Assembly: GCA_903929765.1 (NCBI GenBank)
Contig: CAIYVX010000094.1
Span: 1 to 64,000, forward strand
Length of the DNA: 64,000 bases
From: an uncultured Planctomycetia bacterium
GTDB taxonomy: Bacteria; Planctomycetota; Phycisphaerae; FEN-1346; JAACEH01
Direction of reading: 5' to 3'
Part shown: piece after piece, positions 19,763-27,972 of the stretch
Layout of the letters: every line of letters begins with the position of its first letter
How positions within the stretch are numbered: position 1 is the stretch's first letter
The notes under the pieces: model-generated
Database searches by the model: none
Told to the model about the DNA's origin: nothing
The model's input: only the letters and a program-made list of their open reading frames with translations
Program-made: the position numbers and the translations under genes

Positions 19763-19770
19763 GTTCTGTC

Positions 19771-20781
19771 ATGCCCGACAGCTCTCCAACTTCCTGGACC
19801 ATATTGCGGCTGCTGGAGTGGACCCGCGATTTTTTTGCGAGCCACGGCATCGATGATGCGCGGCTGGAGGCGGAGTTGCTGCTGGGGCATGCGCTGGGGG
19901 CGAAGCGGATCGAGCTTTACACGCAGCACGGGCGAGTGGTGGGCGAGCCGGAGTTGGCGCGGTTCCGGGAGTTGGTGAAGCGGCGGGCGGCGCATGTGCC
20001 GACGCAATATCTGCTGGGCCAGGCCTGGTTTCGCAACCTGACGCTGAAGGTGACGCCGGCGGTGCTGATTCCGCGGCCGGAGACGGAGATTCTGGTGGAC
20101 GAGGCGTTGGAACTGCTCAAAAAGCAGTCTTCAGACCTCAGGCCTCAGGCTTCAGGCGCAGCAGAAAAAGCAACAGAAACAACACCCTCACCCTACCCTC
20201 TCCCCTCAAGGGAGAGGGGTGAAGAAGCAGCGGCAAAAAAAGAAACAACAAAGCGGCGCGTGCTGGATTTGTGTACGGGGAGCGGGTGCATTGCGATTGC
20301 GATAGCGGCGGAGTGCGCGGGGGCGCGGGTGGTGGGGACGGACGTGTCGGCGGCGGCTTTGGCGGTGGCGGCGGAGAATGCGGCAGCGGCGGGGGTGACG
20401 GAAAAAATCAGGTGGTTGCAGGGGGATTTGTTTGCGGCGCTGGAACAGTTGCCGGCGGAAGAGCGGCGCTTTGATTTGATTACGGCCAACCCGCCGTACA
20501 TTGGGGAAGGGGAGTTGGCGGGGTTGATGGCGGAGGTTCGAGATCACGAGCCGCGCGAGGCGCTGATTGCGGGGCCGACGGGGCTGGAGATAATCGAGCG
20601 GATTCTGGCGGGTGGTCCGGGGCATTTGTTGCCGGGCGGACACCTGCTGATGGAGATCGGGTTTGAGCAGGTGGCGGCGGTGCGGGCGCGAGTGGTGGCG
20701 GTGAAAGATTGGGAATGGGTGGGGAGCCGGAAGGATTTTGGGGGGCATGAGCGGGTGGTGAAACTGAGAATTAAAAATTAA
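19771..20781 (+). CDS. prmC: Release-factor glutamine methyltransferase with repeat insertion
   Basis: PrmC (HemK) methylates the GGQ glutamine of release factors. Seen: a helical N-terminal domain, IPRPETE near 105, SAM motif LDLCTGSGCIAIAIA, and the substrate motif NPPYIGEGE. At 336 residues it is about 45 longer than usual. The excess is a hydrophilic stretch at roughly residues 119-162 translated in frame from two intergenic repeat elements (TTCAGG and CCCTCACC families) between the IPRPETE strand and the SAM motif, a loop position. The rest is intact, so the enzyme may be functional. It follows the kinase gene after a repeat block. Confidence 0.93.
   Translation: MPDSSPTSWTILRLLEWTRDFFASHGIDDARLEAELLLGHALGAKRIELYTQHGRVVGEPELARFRELVKRRAAHVPTQYLLGQAWFRNLTLKVTPAVLIPRPETEILVDEALELLKKQSSDLRPQASGAAEKATETTPSPYPLPSRERGEEAAAKKETTKRRVLDLCTGSGCIAIAIAAECAGARVVGTDVSAAALAVAAENAAAAGVTEKIRWLQGDLFAALEQLPAEERRFDLITANPPYIGEGELAGLMAEVRDHEPREALIAGPTGLEIIERILAGGPGHLLPGGHLLMEIGFEQVAAVRARVVAVKDWEWVGSRKDFGGHERVVKLRIKN
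20128..20262 (+). repeat. Palindromic repeats embedded in frame in prmC
   Basis: Contains CTTCAGACCTCAGGCCTCAG, an AAG/AAC linker, then CCCTCACCCTACCCTCTCCC and GGGAGAGGGGTGAAGAAG. The whole is a multiple of three in the reading frame and stop-free; it encodes SSDLRPQASGAAEKA, SPYPLPSRERGEEAAAKKE and similar. The units are the same as in non-coding gaps at 3268, 8953 and 14160. Confidence 0.9.
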
Positions 20782-20926
20782 AAATTCAAAATGAAAAATT
20801 AAAAACGAAAAGAAAAAGAAGTCCTGGCGGGCGGGAGGGCCGGAGGTCGCGGAGAGCGGGGCGCGCGACAAAGCACACACTTTGGCCCCGGCAGAGCCGG
20901 GGCTTCAAAGTGTGGCACCCGGAGAG
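20768..20926. repeat. AT-rich words plus CACACTTTG hairpin
   Basis: ATTAAAAATT words run over the prmC stop, then CACACTTTGGCCCCGGC-AGA-GCCGGGGCTTCAAAGTGTG at about 20875-20916. The right arm supplies the stop codon and last residues of the convergent MgtC-like gene. Related hairpins are at about 21814 and 40446. Confidence 0.75.
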
Positions 20927-21453
20927 CGCGGATTTTTATCTGCGAATTGTTTTCCGCTGCCGAGGAGTTTTTCGATGGCGGGGAGGGCGACCAGGACCAG
21001 GAGAATCGTGACGGTGCCGATGACGGCGAGGGGGAACTCGCCGAGGGCACAGGTGAGGCCGATGGCGGCGACGGCCCAGATGGTGGCGGCAGTGGTCAGG
21101 CCTTCGACGTGGACGTGTTCGCGGATGATGGTGCCGGCGCCGAGGAAGCCGATGCCGGTGACGATGCCCTGGATGAGGCGGGACATGGAGTTGGTGTCGC
21201 CGGCGCTGGAGAAGGCGGCGACGCCGGCCAGGGTGAAGAGGCAGGAGCCGACGCCGACCATGGTCACGGTGCGCAAACCGGCGGGCTTGTGGCGGAACTC
21301 GCGTTCGGCGCCGACGGCCAGGGAGAGGAGCAGGGCGAGGAGGAGGCGGGCGGTCCAGAGTTGCCAGGGGGCGGCATGTTGATCGGGGCCGAAGACGAGC
21401 AGTGCGGCGGCGGCCAGGGCGGCGAGAAGAACAACGAGGAGAAGGCGTGACAT
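20905..21453 (-). CDS. MgtC/SapB-family membrane protein
   Basis: 182 residues with five to six hydrophobic helices. The MgtC signature is clear: LLLSLAVGAEREFRHKPAGLRT, then GIVTGIGFLGAGTIIREH and GLTTAATIWAVAAIG. MgtC proteins in pathogens modulate F-ATPase activity and adaptation to low magnesium; in free-living bacteria the role is unclear. It lacks the long cytosolic C-terminal domain of Salmonella MgtC. The final residues come from a palindromic repeat. GGAGG lies ahead of the ATG. An MgtA-type P-ATPase is encoded at 37710, not adjacent. Confidence 0.9.
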   Translation of the reverse strand: MSRLLLVVLLAALAAAALLVFGPDQHAAPWQLWTARLLLALLLSLAVGAEREFRHKPAGLRTVTMVGVGSCLFTLAGVAAFSSAGDTNSMSRLIQGIVTGIGFLGAGTIIREHVHVEGLTTAATIWAVAAIGLTCALGEFPLAVIGTVTILLVLVALPAIEKLLGSGKQFADKNPRSPGATL

Positions 21454-21479
21454 AGGGGATCCTCCGACTGAAAGCGAAG

Positions 21480-21866
21480 TAAAAAGTTAAAAGTAAAAAG
21501 AAGAAGAAACGGCGTCCCCCAGCAATGCGGGGGGCTTCAAAAGAAAAAGAAGAAACAACAACAGCTTCTATTCCAAACGTCGTTCATTCATGGCCCGTCT
21601 TCGCCGGACCAGGCCACCCACGGTTATTCTCATCCCACAACAACACCCTCTCCCTGAAGGGAGAGGGGTGACGCAATAACAGAAAAAACAGAAACGACAG
21701 TCCCGACATTTGAGAGGGCTTCAGCGAAACCCCTCACCCGGCCCGTTGGGCCACCCTCTCCCAAGGGAGAGGGGTAAAACAATAACGGCAAAACAGCAGA
21801 AGAAAAAGAAGAACACACCTTGCCCCAACAGCGGGGCCAAGGTGTGGCACCCACTTTTCATACCTG
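21480..21866. repeat. Intergenic repeat mosaic, about 390 bp
   Basis: No gene is seen. In order: a CCCCC/GGGGG element near 21517-21534, the CATGGCCCGTCTTCGCCGGACC hairpin near 21589, CCCTCTCCC...GGGAGAGGGGTGA near 21645-21671, a second such unit with GGCCCGTTGGGCC near 21730-21775, and CACACCTTGCCCC...GGGGCCAAGGTGTGG near 21812-21848, joined by AAG/AAC linkers. Confidence 0.8.
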
Positions 21867-21869
21867 ATT

Positions 21870-24800
21870 TTACACGCGGGCCGGGGCGCGGTGCGGCGAT
21901 GCGGCGGCGCGGAGGCGGCGGGCGTCGGCTTTTTGGCGGCACTGGTGCATGAAGGCTTCGAGGCGGAGCATTTCGGAGGCCTGTTCGAGGCCGTCGTAGG
22001 CGACTTTGAGGATGGGGAGGTCGTGGTCGGCGGAGAACTTGGTCAGGAGGGCGTTGACGATGGTGCCGGGCATGCAGTTGAAGGGGAGCAAGTTGACGAG
22101 GCCGACGCAATCGTGGTGGGCGTATTCGACGGCGCGGCCCATGGAGAGGATGGGTTCGCCGCGAATGGTTTCGTGGAGGTAGGCGCGGCCCATGGCGATG
22201 ACTTCGCTGGAGGGGATTTCGACGAAGAAGTCGCGGACGCTGCCGGCGAAGGGGGCGAGGACTTTGCGGCGCTCGCGCTTCTGGAAAATGTCGACCAGGA
22301 ATTCTTCGAAGACGCGTTTGAGGTTGCGGTCAACGCGGCCGTCTTCCAGGCGGCTCCAGGCGATGTAGTTGACCCATTCCTCGAAGGGAGGCAGGAAGGC
22401 CTCGCCACCGAGCTGCTCGATTTTGCGGATGATGAAGTTGTTGGTGAACTGGTTCTGGCGGACGAAGATTTCGCCGACGAGGCCGATGCGCGGGCGGGGG
22501 TGGGAATAGTCGGCGGGGATGGCGGCGAAGCGGCTACGGACCTGGCGGGCGATCTGGGCGGGCTGGCCGCCGGAGGCGACGTGGTCGCAGAGCAATTGGA
22601 GCGACTCGTTGTAAACGCGGTCGGTCTCGCCCTTGCTTGTTTCGTAGGGGCGGGTCTGGCGGAGAAGTTTTTGCATGGTGTCGACGAAGACGATGCCGGA
22701 CCAGGCGAGTTTGCGGAACTTCGTCCCGAGCATGCGGAGGTCCTGCTGATAGTCCTGGTCCTGGTCGAAGGTGACGATGGGGACATCGGTGAGGCCCATG
22801 TCGTCGAGGACGAGGCGCTGGAACTTGTTGTACTGGCCGAAGCGGCAAGGGCCGAAGGCGGTGGGCATGAAGAAGGCGGAATGTTTGGGGTCGAAGTCGG
22901 GCCGCTCGACCTGGCGGAGGATGTCGCCGGTGGTGATGATGCAGGGATAGCATTCCTTGCCGGAGGTGACGCGGCGGCCGAGTTCGATGGTGCGGGCGTC
23001 GGCCATGGGCATGGGGACGGCGTCGACGCCGCCGGCGCGCATGGCAGCGGCGATGGCGTTGCCGTGATCGTCCATGTAGGGGATGTAGAGTCGGCGGCGC
23101 TCCTGCTTGATGTTGTGGGGGATGGTGCCGGCGCGGACTTTGCGGAGGCCGTCGGGATGGAGGCGGCGCACGTTCTTGAGGCTGTCGAGGTAGGCTTCGC
23201 AACGGGTGATGGCGCCGACGTCGGCGGAGTGTTCGTCGACTTCGAGAGTGAGGCAGGGTTTGCCCTTTAGTTCACGCTCGAAGAATTTCATGATGAAGCT
23301 GTCAGGGCCGCAACCGAAGTTGGTGACGTAGACGGGGTAGAGGTTGGGATGGTCGGCGACGAGTCGGGCGGCGGCGAGGATTTTCTGGCCGTATTTCCAG
23401 TACATGTGGGGATAGTCGGCGGAAATATCCACGGTGTCCAGCGGGAGCATGTCCATGGGGATGGCGAGGGTGCCGAGGTCGCGGAGCTTGTCGGGGATGT
23501 TGAGGTTCAGGCCGGCGTCGCAGCCGTTGTAGGGGCGGCTGATGATGACGAGGGCGGGATCGTCGCCGAGGGAGTTGAGGATTTCCTGGCCGCGGCGGCG
23601 GAGGCGAGCGGCGAATTCGTCCTGGGCGGCGAAGGCGGCGTCGATGGCCAGGCGGCGGACCTTGGGGGTGACGCCCATGCTCTTGGCGACGGCGTCGAAG
23701 CGTTTGCGGACGGCGTCGCGACCGTGGGAAAAGTGGAGGATGGGCTGGAGGAGGCGCGTGTTGGGGAACTTGGTCAGGTCGAGGGCGGCGGAGATGAGGT
23801 AGGGCAAGGTCTGGACGTAGGGGCAGGCGTAAGTGTTGACGATATCTTCAGATGATTTTGGCAGATCGATGAGGCTGGGCAGGAAGAGGAAATCGACGCC
23901 TTTTTCGAGGCAGTTGAGGGCGTGGCCGTGGGCGACCTTGATGGGGTAGCAGGTTTCGGCGGCGACGGTTTCGAGTCCGGCGTTGATGATGGAGCGGTTG
24001 GTGTCGTCGGAGGGGACGGCTTCGAAGCCGAGGTTCTCGAAGAAGGCCCGCCACATGGGGAAATATTCGAAGAAGGGGGCGATGCGCGGGAGGCCGACGC
24101 GAAGTTTCTTGGCGTGGCCGGGAGATTTATTGGCCTCAGCCGTCACCCTCACCCTACCCTCTCCCCTCAAGGGAGAGGGGTGAAGAAGAAGACCCTCACC
24201 CGCCGCTAAAGCGGCACCCTCCCCCAAGGGAGAAGGGTTTAAAGCCCCCGTGCTCATCAACATTTCATTCCGCTCAACAAACAGGCGCGGGAGGTGTTCG
24301 CCGCGGCTTTTTTGTTTGGTTTCGTCGAACTTGCCGCAACGTGAGCCGTAGAAGAGTTTGCCCTGGCCTTTGATGTCGACGACGCGGACTTCGCACATGT
24401 TGGAGCAGGCTTTGCACTCGAAGCTGGAGCATTCGTACTGGCGGTCGCGGAGGTCGAAGCCGCGGAAACGGCTGGGGGACTTTTTGTCCCAGGCGTCGCG
24501 GGCGAGGAGGGCGGCGCCGATGGCGCCCATGATGTCGTGGTGCGGGGGGACGATGATGGGTTTGCCGGTGACTTTTTCGAAGGCGCTTTTTACGCCGCGA
24601 TTGTAGGCGGTGCCGCCCTGGAAGAAGATGCGCTGGCCGATACGGCGATCTTCGACGACGCGGTTCAGATAATTGTGAACGATGGAGTAGCAGAGTCCGG
24701 CGGCGAGGTCGTCGGTGGCGACGCCTTTCTGCTGGTTGTGGTTAACGTCGGTTTCGATGAAGACGGTGCAGCGTTCGCCCATGCAGGGAGGCTGGTCGGC

Positions 24801-26228
24801 GGCGAGGGCGAGGCGGTTGAAGTCGCCGTTCTTCAATTGGATGCCGAGGCGTTCGGATTGTTCTTCGATGAAGCTGCCGGTTCCGGCGGCGCAGACTTTG
24901 TTCATGGTGAAATCGACGACGGCGCCGTTTTCGAGGCTGACGTATTTGGAGTCCTGGCCGCCGATTTCGAAGATGGTATCGACTTCGGGGTCGAAGAAGG
25001 CGGCGGCGGTGGCGTGGGCGGTGATTTCGTTTTTGGCGAGGTCGGCCCCGATGAAGTCGCCGGTGAGGTAGCGGCCGCTGCCGGTGGTGCCGACGCCGCA
25101 GACGCGGACGCGGGCGGCAACTTCCTGGCCGCATTCGTAGAGGCCCTGGGTGACGGCTTCGAGCGGGCGGCCGGCGGTCATGAGGTAGCGGCGCGAGAGG
25201 ACGCGGCCTTGGGCGTCGATGGCGACGATGTTGGTGGAAATGGAGCCGACGTCAACGCCGATGTAGGCGTCGATCTTGGAACCGTTGGAGCCGAGGGCGG
25301 CGCGGTCGGCTTCGATGACGAGCGGGTACTTGTCGTCGACGAGCGGCTCGTTGCATTTGTGTTCTTCCTGCCGGTGGTCGGCGAGGTGGCGCGTGAGAGG
25401 TTCGAGGCCGGCGAAGGAGCGGAAGGCGTTTTGCTCGGCGGTGGCCAGGACGGCGCCGATGGCGCCCATCGAGGCGTGGTGCTTGGGGATGATGAGGGAA
25501 TCTTTGTCGAGTTCGAGGAGTTCGCGGAAGGCGCGGACCATGCCGGCGTTGGCGGCGACGCCGCCCTGGAAGGCGACCTTGGGGCGGAAGTCTTTGCCCT
25601 TGCCGATGACGGCTTTGAAGTTGCGGGCCATGGCGAAGCAGAGGCCGGCGACGATGTCGAAGTCGGGGCAACCTTCCTGCTGGAGGTGGATCATGTCGCT
25701 CTTGGCGAAGACGGAGCAGCGGCCGGCGATGCGCGGGGGGTGCTTGGACTGGAGGGCCATGGCCCCCCATTCGGTTTCGATGCTGATGCCGAGGCGCGAG
25801 GCCTGCTGGTCGAGGAAGGAGCCGGTTCCGGCGGCGCAGAGGGCGTTCATGGCGAAGTCGCGGATGCGGGTGCGGCCGGGGACGGCGTCGGGTTCGATGA
25901 GGATGAGCTTGGAGTCTTCGCCGCCGATTTCGATGATGGTGCGGACATCGCGGTAGAAATGGCCGGTGGCGGCGCCCTGGGCGACGACTTCGTTGACAAC
26001 GGGCAGGTCGAGAATGGCGGCGAGGAGCTTGGCTCCGCCGCCGGTGGCGGCAACGCCCTGGAGCGGCACGTTGGCCGGGACTTTGGCGAGAAGTTCTTTG
26101 AGGACTTCGCCGGCGCGCACGAGCGGCTGGCCGTGGTTGCGGGCGTAAACGTCGGCCAGGACGTTCAACTGGCCGTCCATGAGGACGCCCTTGGTGGCTA
26201 CGGAGCCGATGTCGATGCCGATGTACAT
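21870..26228 (-). CDS. Tandem 2-hydroxyacyl-CoA dehydratase activase fused to dehydratase-like domains
   Basis: 1452 residues. Two BadF/HgdC-type ASKHA ATPase domains: the first starts MYIGIDIGSVATKG, the second IGVDVGSISTNIVAID near residue 322. Each carries the iron-sulfur cysteine loop CAAGTGSF and a downstream C-x-F metal region. A DUF2229 domain and an HgdB-like dehydratase segment follow (ISRPYNGCDAG; CYPCIITTGDILRQ; FGPCRFGQYNKFQ). Known relatives use ATP to push low-potential electrons in anaerobes; the substrate is unknown. A repeat-derived insertion lies between the halves (24145-24262). GAGGGGGA precedes the ATG by 10 bases. Isolated; no separate dehydratase subunits are nearby. 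Confidence 0.9.
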   Translation of the reverse strand: MYIGIDIGSVATKGVLMDGQLNVLADVYARNHGQPLVRAGEVLKELLAKVPANVPLQGVAATGGGAKLLAAILDLPVVNEVVAQGAATGHFYRDVRTIIEIGGEDSKLILIEPDAVPGRTRIRDFAMNALCAAGTGSFLDQQASRLGISIETEWGAMALQSKHPPRIAGRCSVFAKSDMIHLQQEGCPDFDIVAGLCFAMARNFKAVIGKGKDFRPKVAFQGGVAANAGMVRAFRELLELDKDSLIIPKHHASMGAIGAVLATAEQNAFRSFAGLEPLTRHLADHRQEEHKCNEPLVDDKYPLVIEADRAALGSNGSKIDAYIGVDVGSISTNIVAIDAQGRVLSRRYLMTAGRPLEAVTQGLYECGQEVAARVRVCGVGTTGSGRYLTGDFIGADLAKNEITAHATAAAFFDPEVDTIFEIGGQDSKYVSLENGAVVDFTMNKVCAAGTGSFIEEQSERLGIQLKNGDFNRLALAADQPPCMGERCTVFIETDVNHNQQKGVATDDLAAGLCYSIVHNYLNRVVEDRRIGQRIFFQGGTAYNRGVKSAFEKVTGKPIIVPPHHDIMGAIGAALLARDAWDKKSPSRFRGFDLRDRQYECSSFECKACSNMCEVRVVDIKGQGKLFYGSRCGKFDETKQKSRGEHLPRLFVERNEMLMSTGALNPSPLGEGAALAAGEGLLLHPSPLRGEGRVRVTAEANKSPGHAKKLRVGLPRIAPFFEYFPMWRAFFENLGFEAVPSDDTNRSIINAGLETVAAETCYPIKVAHGHALNCLEKGVDFLFLPSLIDLPKSSEDIVNTYACPYVQTLPYLISAALDLTKFPNTRLLQPILHFSHGRDAVRKRFDAVAKSMGVTPKVRRLAIDAAFAAQDEFAARLRRRGQEILNSLGDDPALVIISRPYNGCDAGLNLNIPDKLRDLGTLAIPMDMLPLDTVDISADYPHMYWKYGQKILAAARLVADHPNLYPVYVTNFGCGPDSFIMKFFERELKGKPCLTLEVDEHSADVGAITRCEAYLDSLKNVRRLHPDGLRKVRAGTIPHNIKQERRRLYIPYMDDHGNAIAAAMRAGGVDAVPMPMADARTIELGRRVTSGKECYPCIITTGDILRQVERPDFDPKHSAFFMPTAFGPCRFGQYNKFQRLVLDDMGLTDVPIVTFDQDQDYQQDLRMLGTKFRKLAWSGIVFVDTMQKLLRQTRPYETSKGETDRVYNESLQLLCDHVASGGQPAQIARQVRSRFAAIPADYSHPRPRIGLVGEIFVRQNQFTNNFIIRKIEQLGGEAFLPPFEEWVNYIAWSRLEDGRVDRNLKRVFEEFLVDIFQKRERRKVLAPFAGSVRDFFVEIPSSEVIAMGRAYLHETIRGEPILSMGRAVEYAHHDCVGLVNLLPFNCMPGTIVNALLTKFSADHDLPILKVAYDGLEQASEMLRLEAFMHQCRQKADARRLRAAASPHRAPARV
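24145..24262 (-). repeat. Palindromic repeats embedded in frame in the activase gene
   Basis: Two CCCTCACC/GGGAGAGGGGTGA units in the coding region, translated on the minus strand as LNPSPLGEGAALAAGEGLL and HPSPLRGEGRVRV, between the second activase domain's cysteine-rich tail and the DUF2229 domain, an interdomain linker. The frame stays open. Confidence 0.9.
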
Positions 26229-26298
26229 ATTGTTTTCGTCCCCCTCTAAGAAACAGAAACGATGCGATGTGGCATTTTAGCGGGAAAGGGAGGAAAAG

Positions 26299-26847
26299 TC
26301 AAACGTCATGGGTGGCGGGCTCATCAGGCGGCGCATCTTCCGACAGCGGCACAGGGCAACTGACCCGGCCGCGCAGCAAGCGGCAGATGGCCTCAAGATC
26401 ATAGGTGTGCGGCAGCCAGGAGTCGGTGATCGTGACTTTCCCGTCCTGGTGGACTATGACCAGGCCCCTTGTGCTTGTTTTGTCGATTTGACAGACCGTT
26501 ACTTCGCGTACTTCTTCGTATGGCACCACAACTTTTTTGGATGACCAGACAGACTTCGGAACCACCAACGTGTCGGTGGTGAAGATGAGGCTCTGCGGAT
26601 TACGAAAGCGTCGAACCAGTGGCATCCCATGTGTCTTGCCACAGAGGAATCCCATCACGACGGTAACCACGCCCACGAGCCGCATGTATCCAGCGGATGG
26701 GCAGAATCCTTGTTTGTTCACTCCCCCCTGAATCGGGTGAATCGCCGCTACGAGACCCATCGTAACCATCGCAAGACTAACGATCGTGAAGAACCAACTG
26801 TCCCAACACGGCGGGCGATAGGTAAATTCGCGTAATTCTTCGGACAT
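26299..26847 (-). CDS. Two-helix membrane protein with PH-like cytosolic domain
   Basis: 182 residues from the ATG at 26847 (MSEELREFTYRPPCWDSWFF); the longer frame extends into a repeat. Two hydrophobic segments (about residues 18-40 and 57-75) are followed by a beta-rich domain with LIFTTDTLVVPKS and VVVPYEEVREVTV, which resembles bacterial PH (bPH/DUF304-like) domains. A helix LEAICRLLRG ends the fold. The function is unknown. The gene is monocistronic, between repeats. Confidence 0.65.
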   Translation of the reverse strand: MSEELREFTYRPPCWDSWFFTIVSLAMVTMGLVAAIHPIQGGVNKQGFCPSAGYMRLVGVVTVVMGFLCGKTHGMPLVRRFRNPQSLIFTTDTLVVPKSVWSSKKVVVPYEEVREVTVCQIDKTSTRGLVIVHQDGKVTITDSWLPHTYDLEAICRLLRGRVSCPVPLSEDAPPDEPATHDV

Positions 26848-26864
26848 TCCGGCACCTGTGGTTT

Positions 26865-27082
26865 GAGCGGTTCGGCACGGCGGGACAAGACCCGCCGTGG
26901 CACGGACCCGGCCCTGAACATGGCGGCAAACGGCGGCCGCCATGCCACCCATCATAGAAGAAAAAGAAGAAGAAGCAACACGGGCGACCCGTGGGTCGCC
27001 CCTACGAAAAGCAACAACGGCAACAGCAACAGAAACAACAACCGGACAGGGCAGAGCCCTGTCCCTACGAGCAGAAACGGCG
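26865..27082. repeat. Intergenic repeat mosaic with three palindromes
   Basis: ACGGCGGG/CCCGCCGT at 26877-26898, a CGGGCGACCC-GTG-GGTCGCCC hairpin near 26980-27001, and GGACAGGGC/GCCCTGTCC at 27044-27064, joined by AAG/AAC-rich linkers. No gene is present. Confidence 0.8.
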
Positions 27083-27084
27083 GG

Positions 27085-27972
27085 CTATTGGATGTAGGGT
27101 TGTTCGGGGGGGTCTTTTTGGATGGCGACTTCGTCGGCGGTGAGGACGACGGCGGGGTGGCCGTTGAGGGATTCGCGGCGGGCGACGCCGAGGACTTTGA
27201 CCCAGGAGTCGTCCTCGATGGCGGGGGCGTTCTTCCAGCGGACCAGGATTTCGATGGGCATGGCATCGGCGGCGCAGCAGGTCATTTTGAAGCGGACGCC
27301 GAGGAAGAGGTCGTCGGGGAGACCCTTGGGGCGGGAGGCCAGGAGGATGGTGGCGACTTTGGGCGGCGCGGGGTCGGGGTCGGGGCGGGAGTAGACGAGG
27401 TTGATGATATCGAGGGGGTTGCGGGCGCTGTACTGGCCTTCCATTTTGAAGATGCGATCTTTCTGGGCGGAATAGGCGGCGAGGACGGTTTGGGGGTCGA
27501 AGGAGCCGCTGCCGCGGCGCTGGGCGGCGAGGGAGTTGAGACTGCCGAAGGGGATGATGAGGCCCATGAGGATGGGGGCGGCGAGGACGGCGAGGAGGAG
27601 GATGGCTTTGGTGAGGGGCCACCAGCCGAGGCGGTCGGGGCCGTGACAGCCGCAGGCGCAGGATTCTTCGTGGGAGTGGTCGTGGAGGGCGCAGGCGTCG
27701 GGGGCGTGTGCGGCATTCGTGGTCGGTTCGGAAAGAGTTTCTTCGACTTCGTGGTCGCAGGCGCAGTCGCCGGCGAGGGCGGAGGGCCAGAAGACGCCTT
27801 TGAGGGCGGCGATGAGAAGGAGGAGGCCGGCGGCGGCGGTGAAATAGTAGTAGGGGCTGGCCTGGAAATATTTGAGGAGGACGCCCCAGTGATACATGGC
27901 GACCAGGAAGAGGCCCCAGAGGATGAGGAGGAAGAGCCACACGCCGCGCGAAAGACCGAGTCTATGGTCCAT
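27085..27972 (-). CDS. TIGR03943/DUF1980-like membrane protein (YcgQ-type permease partner)
   Basis: 295 residues. N-terminal helices at about 10-28 and 42-60, a His/Cys-rich cytosolic or periplasmic loop (HDHSHEESCACGCHG near 97-110) that could bind metal, a third helix near 118-138, then a soluble C-terminal domain with the conserved double cysteine in FKMTCCAADAMPI. This matches the YcgQ-like partner of DUF318/ArsP-type permeases. It overlaps the upstream permease gene by 11 bases, indicating translational coupling. Probably forms a metal or metalloid export complex; the substrate is inferred only from the family. Confidence 0.82.
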   Translation of the reverse strand: MDHRLGLSRGVWLFLLILWGLFLVAMYHWGVLLKYFQASPYYYFTAAAGLLLLIAALKGVFWPSALAGDCACDHEVEETLSEPTTNAAHAPDACALHDHSHEESCACGCHGPDRLGWWPLTKAILLLAVLAAPILMGLIIPFGSLNSLAAQRRGSGSFDPQTVLAAYSAQKDRIFKMEGQYSARNPLDIINLVYSRPDPDPAPPKVATILLASRPKGLPDDLFLGVRFKMTCCAADAMPIEILVRWKNAPAIEDDSWVKVLGVARRESLNGHPAVVLTADEVAIQKDPPEQPYIQ

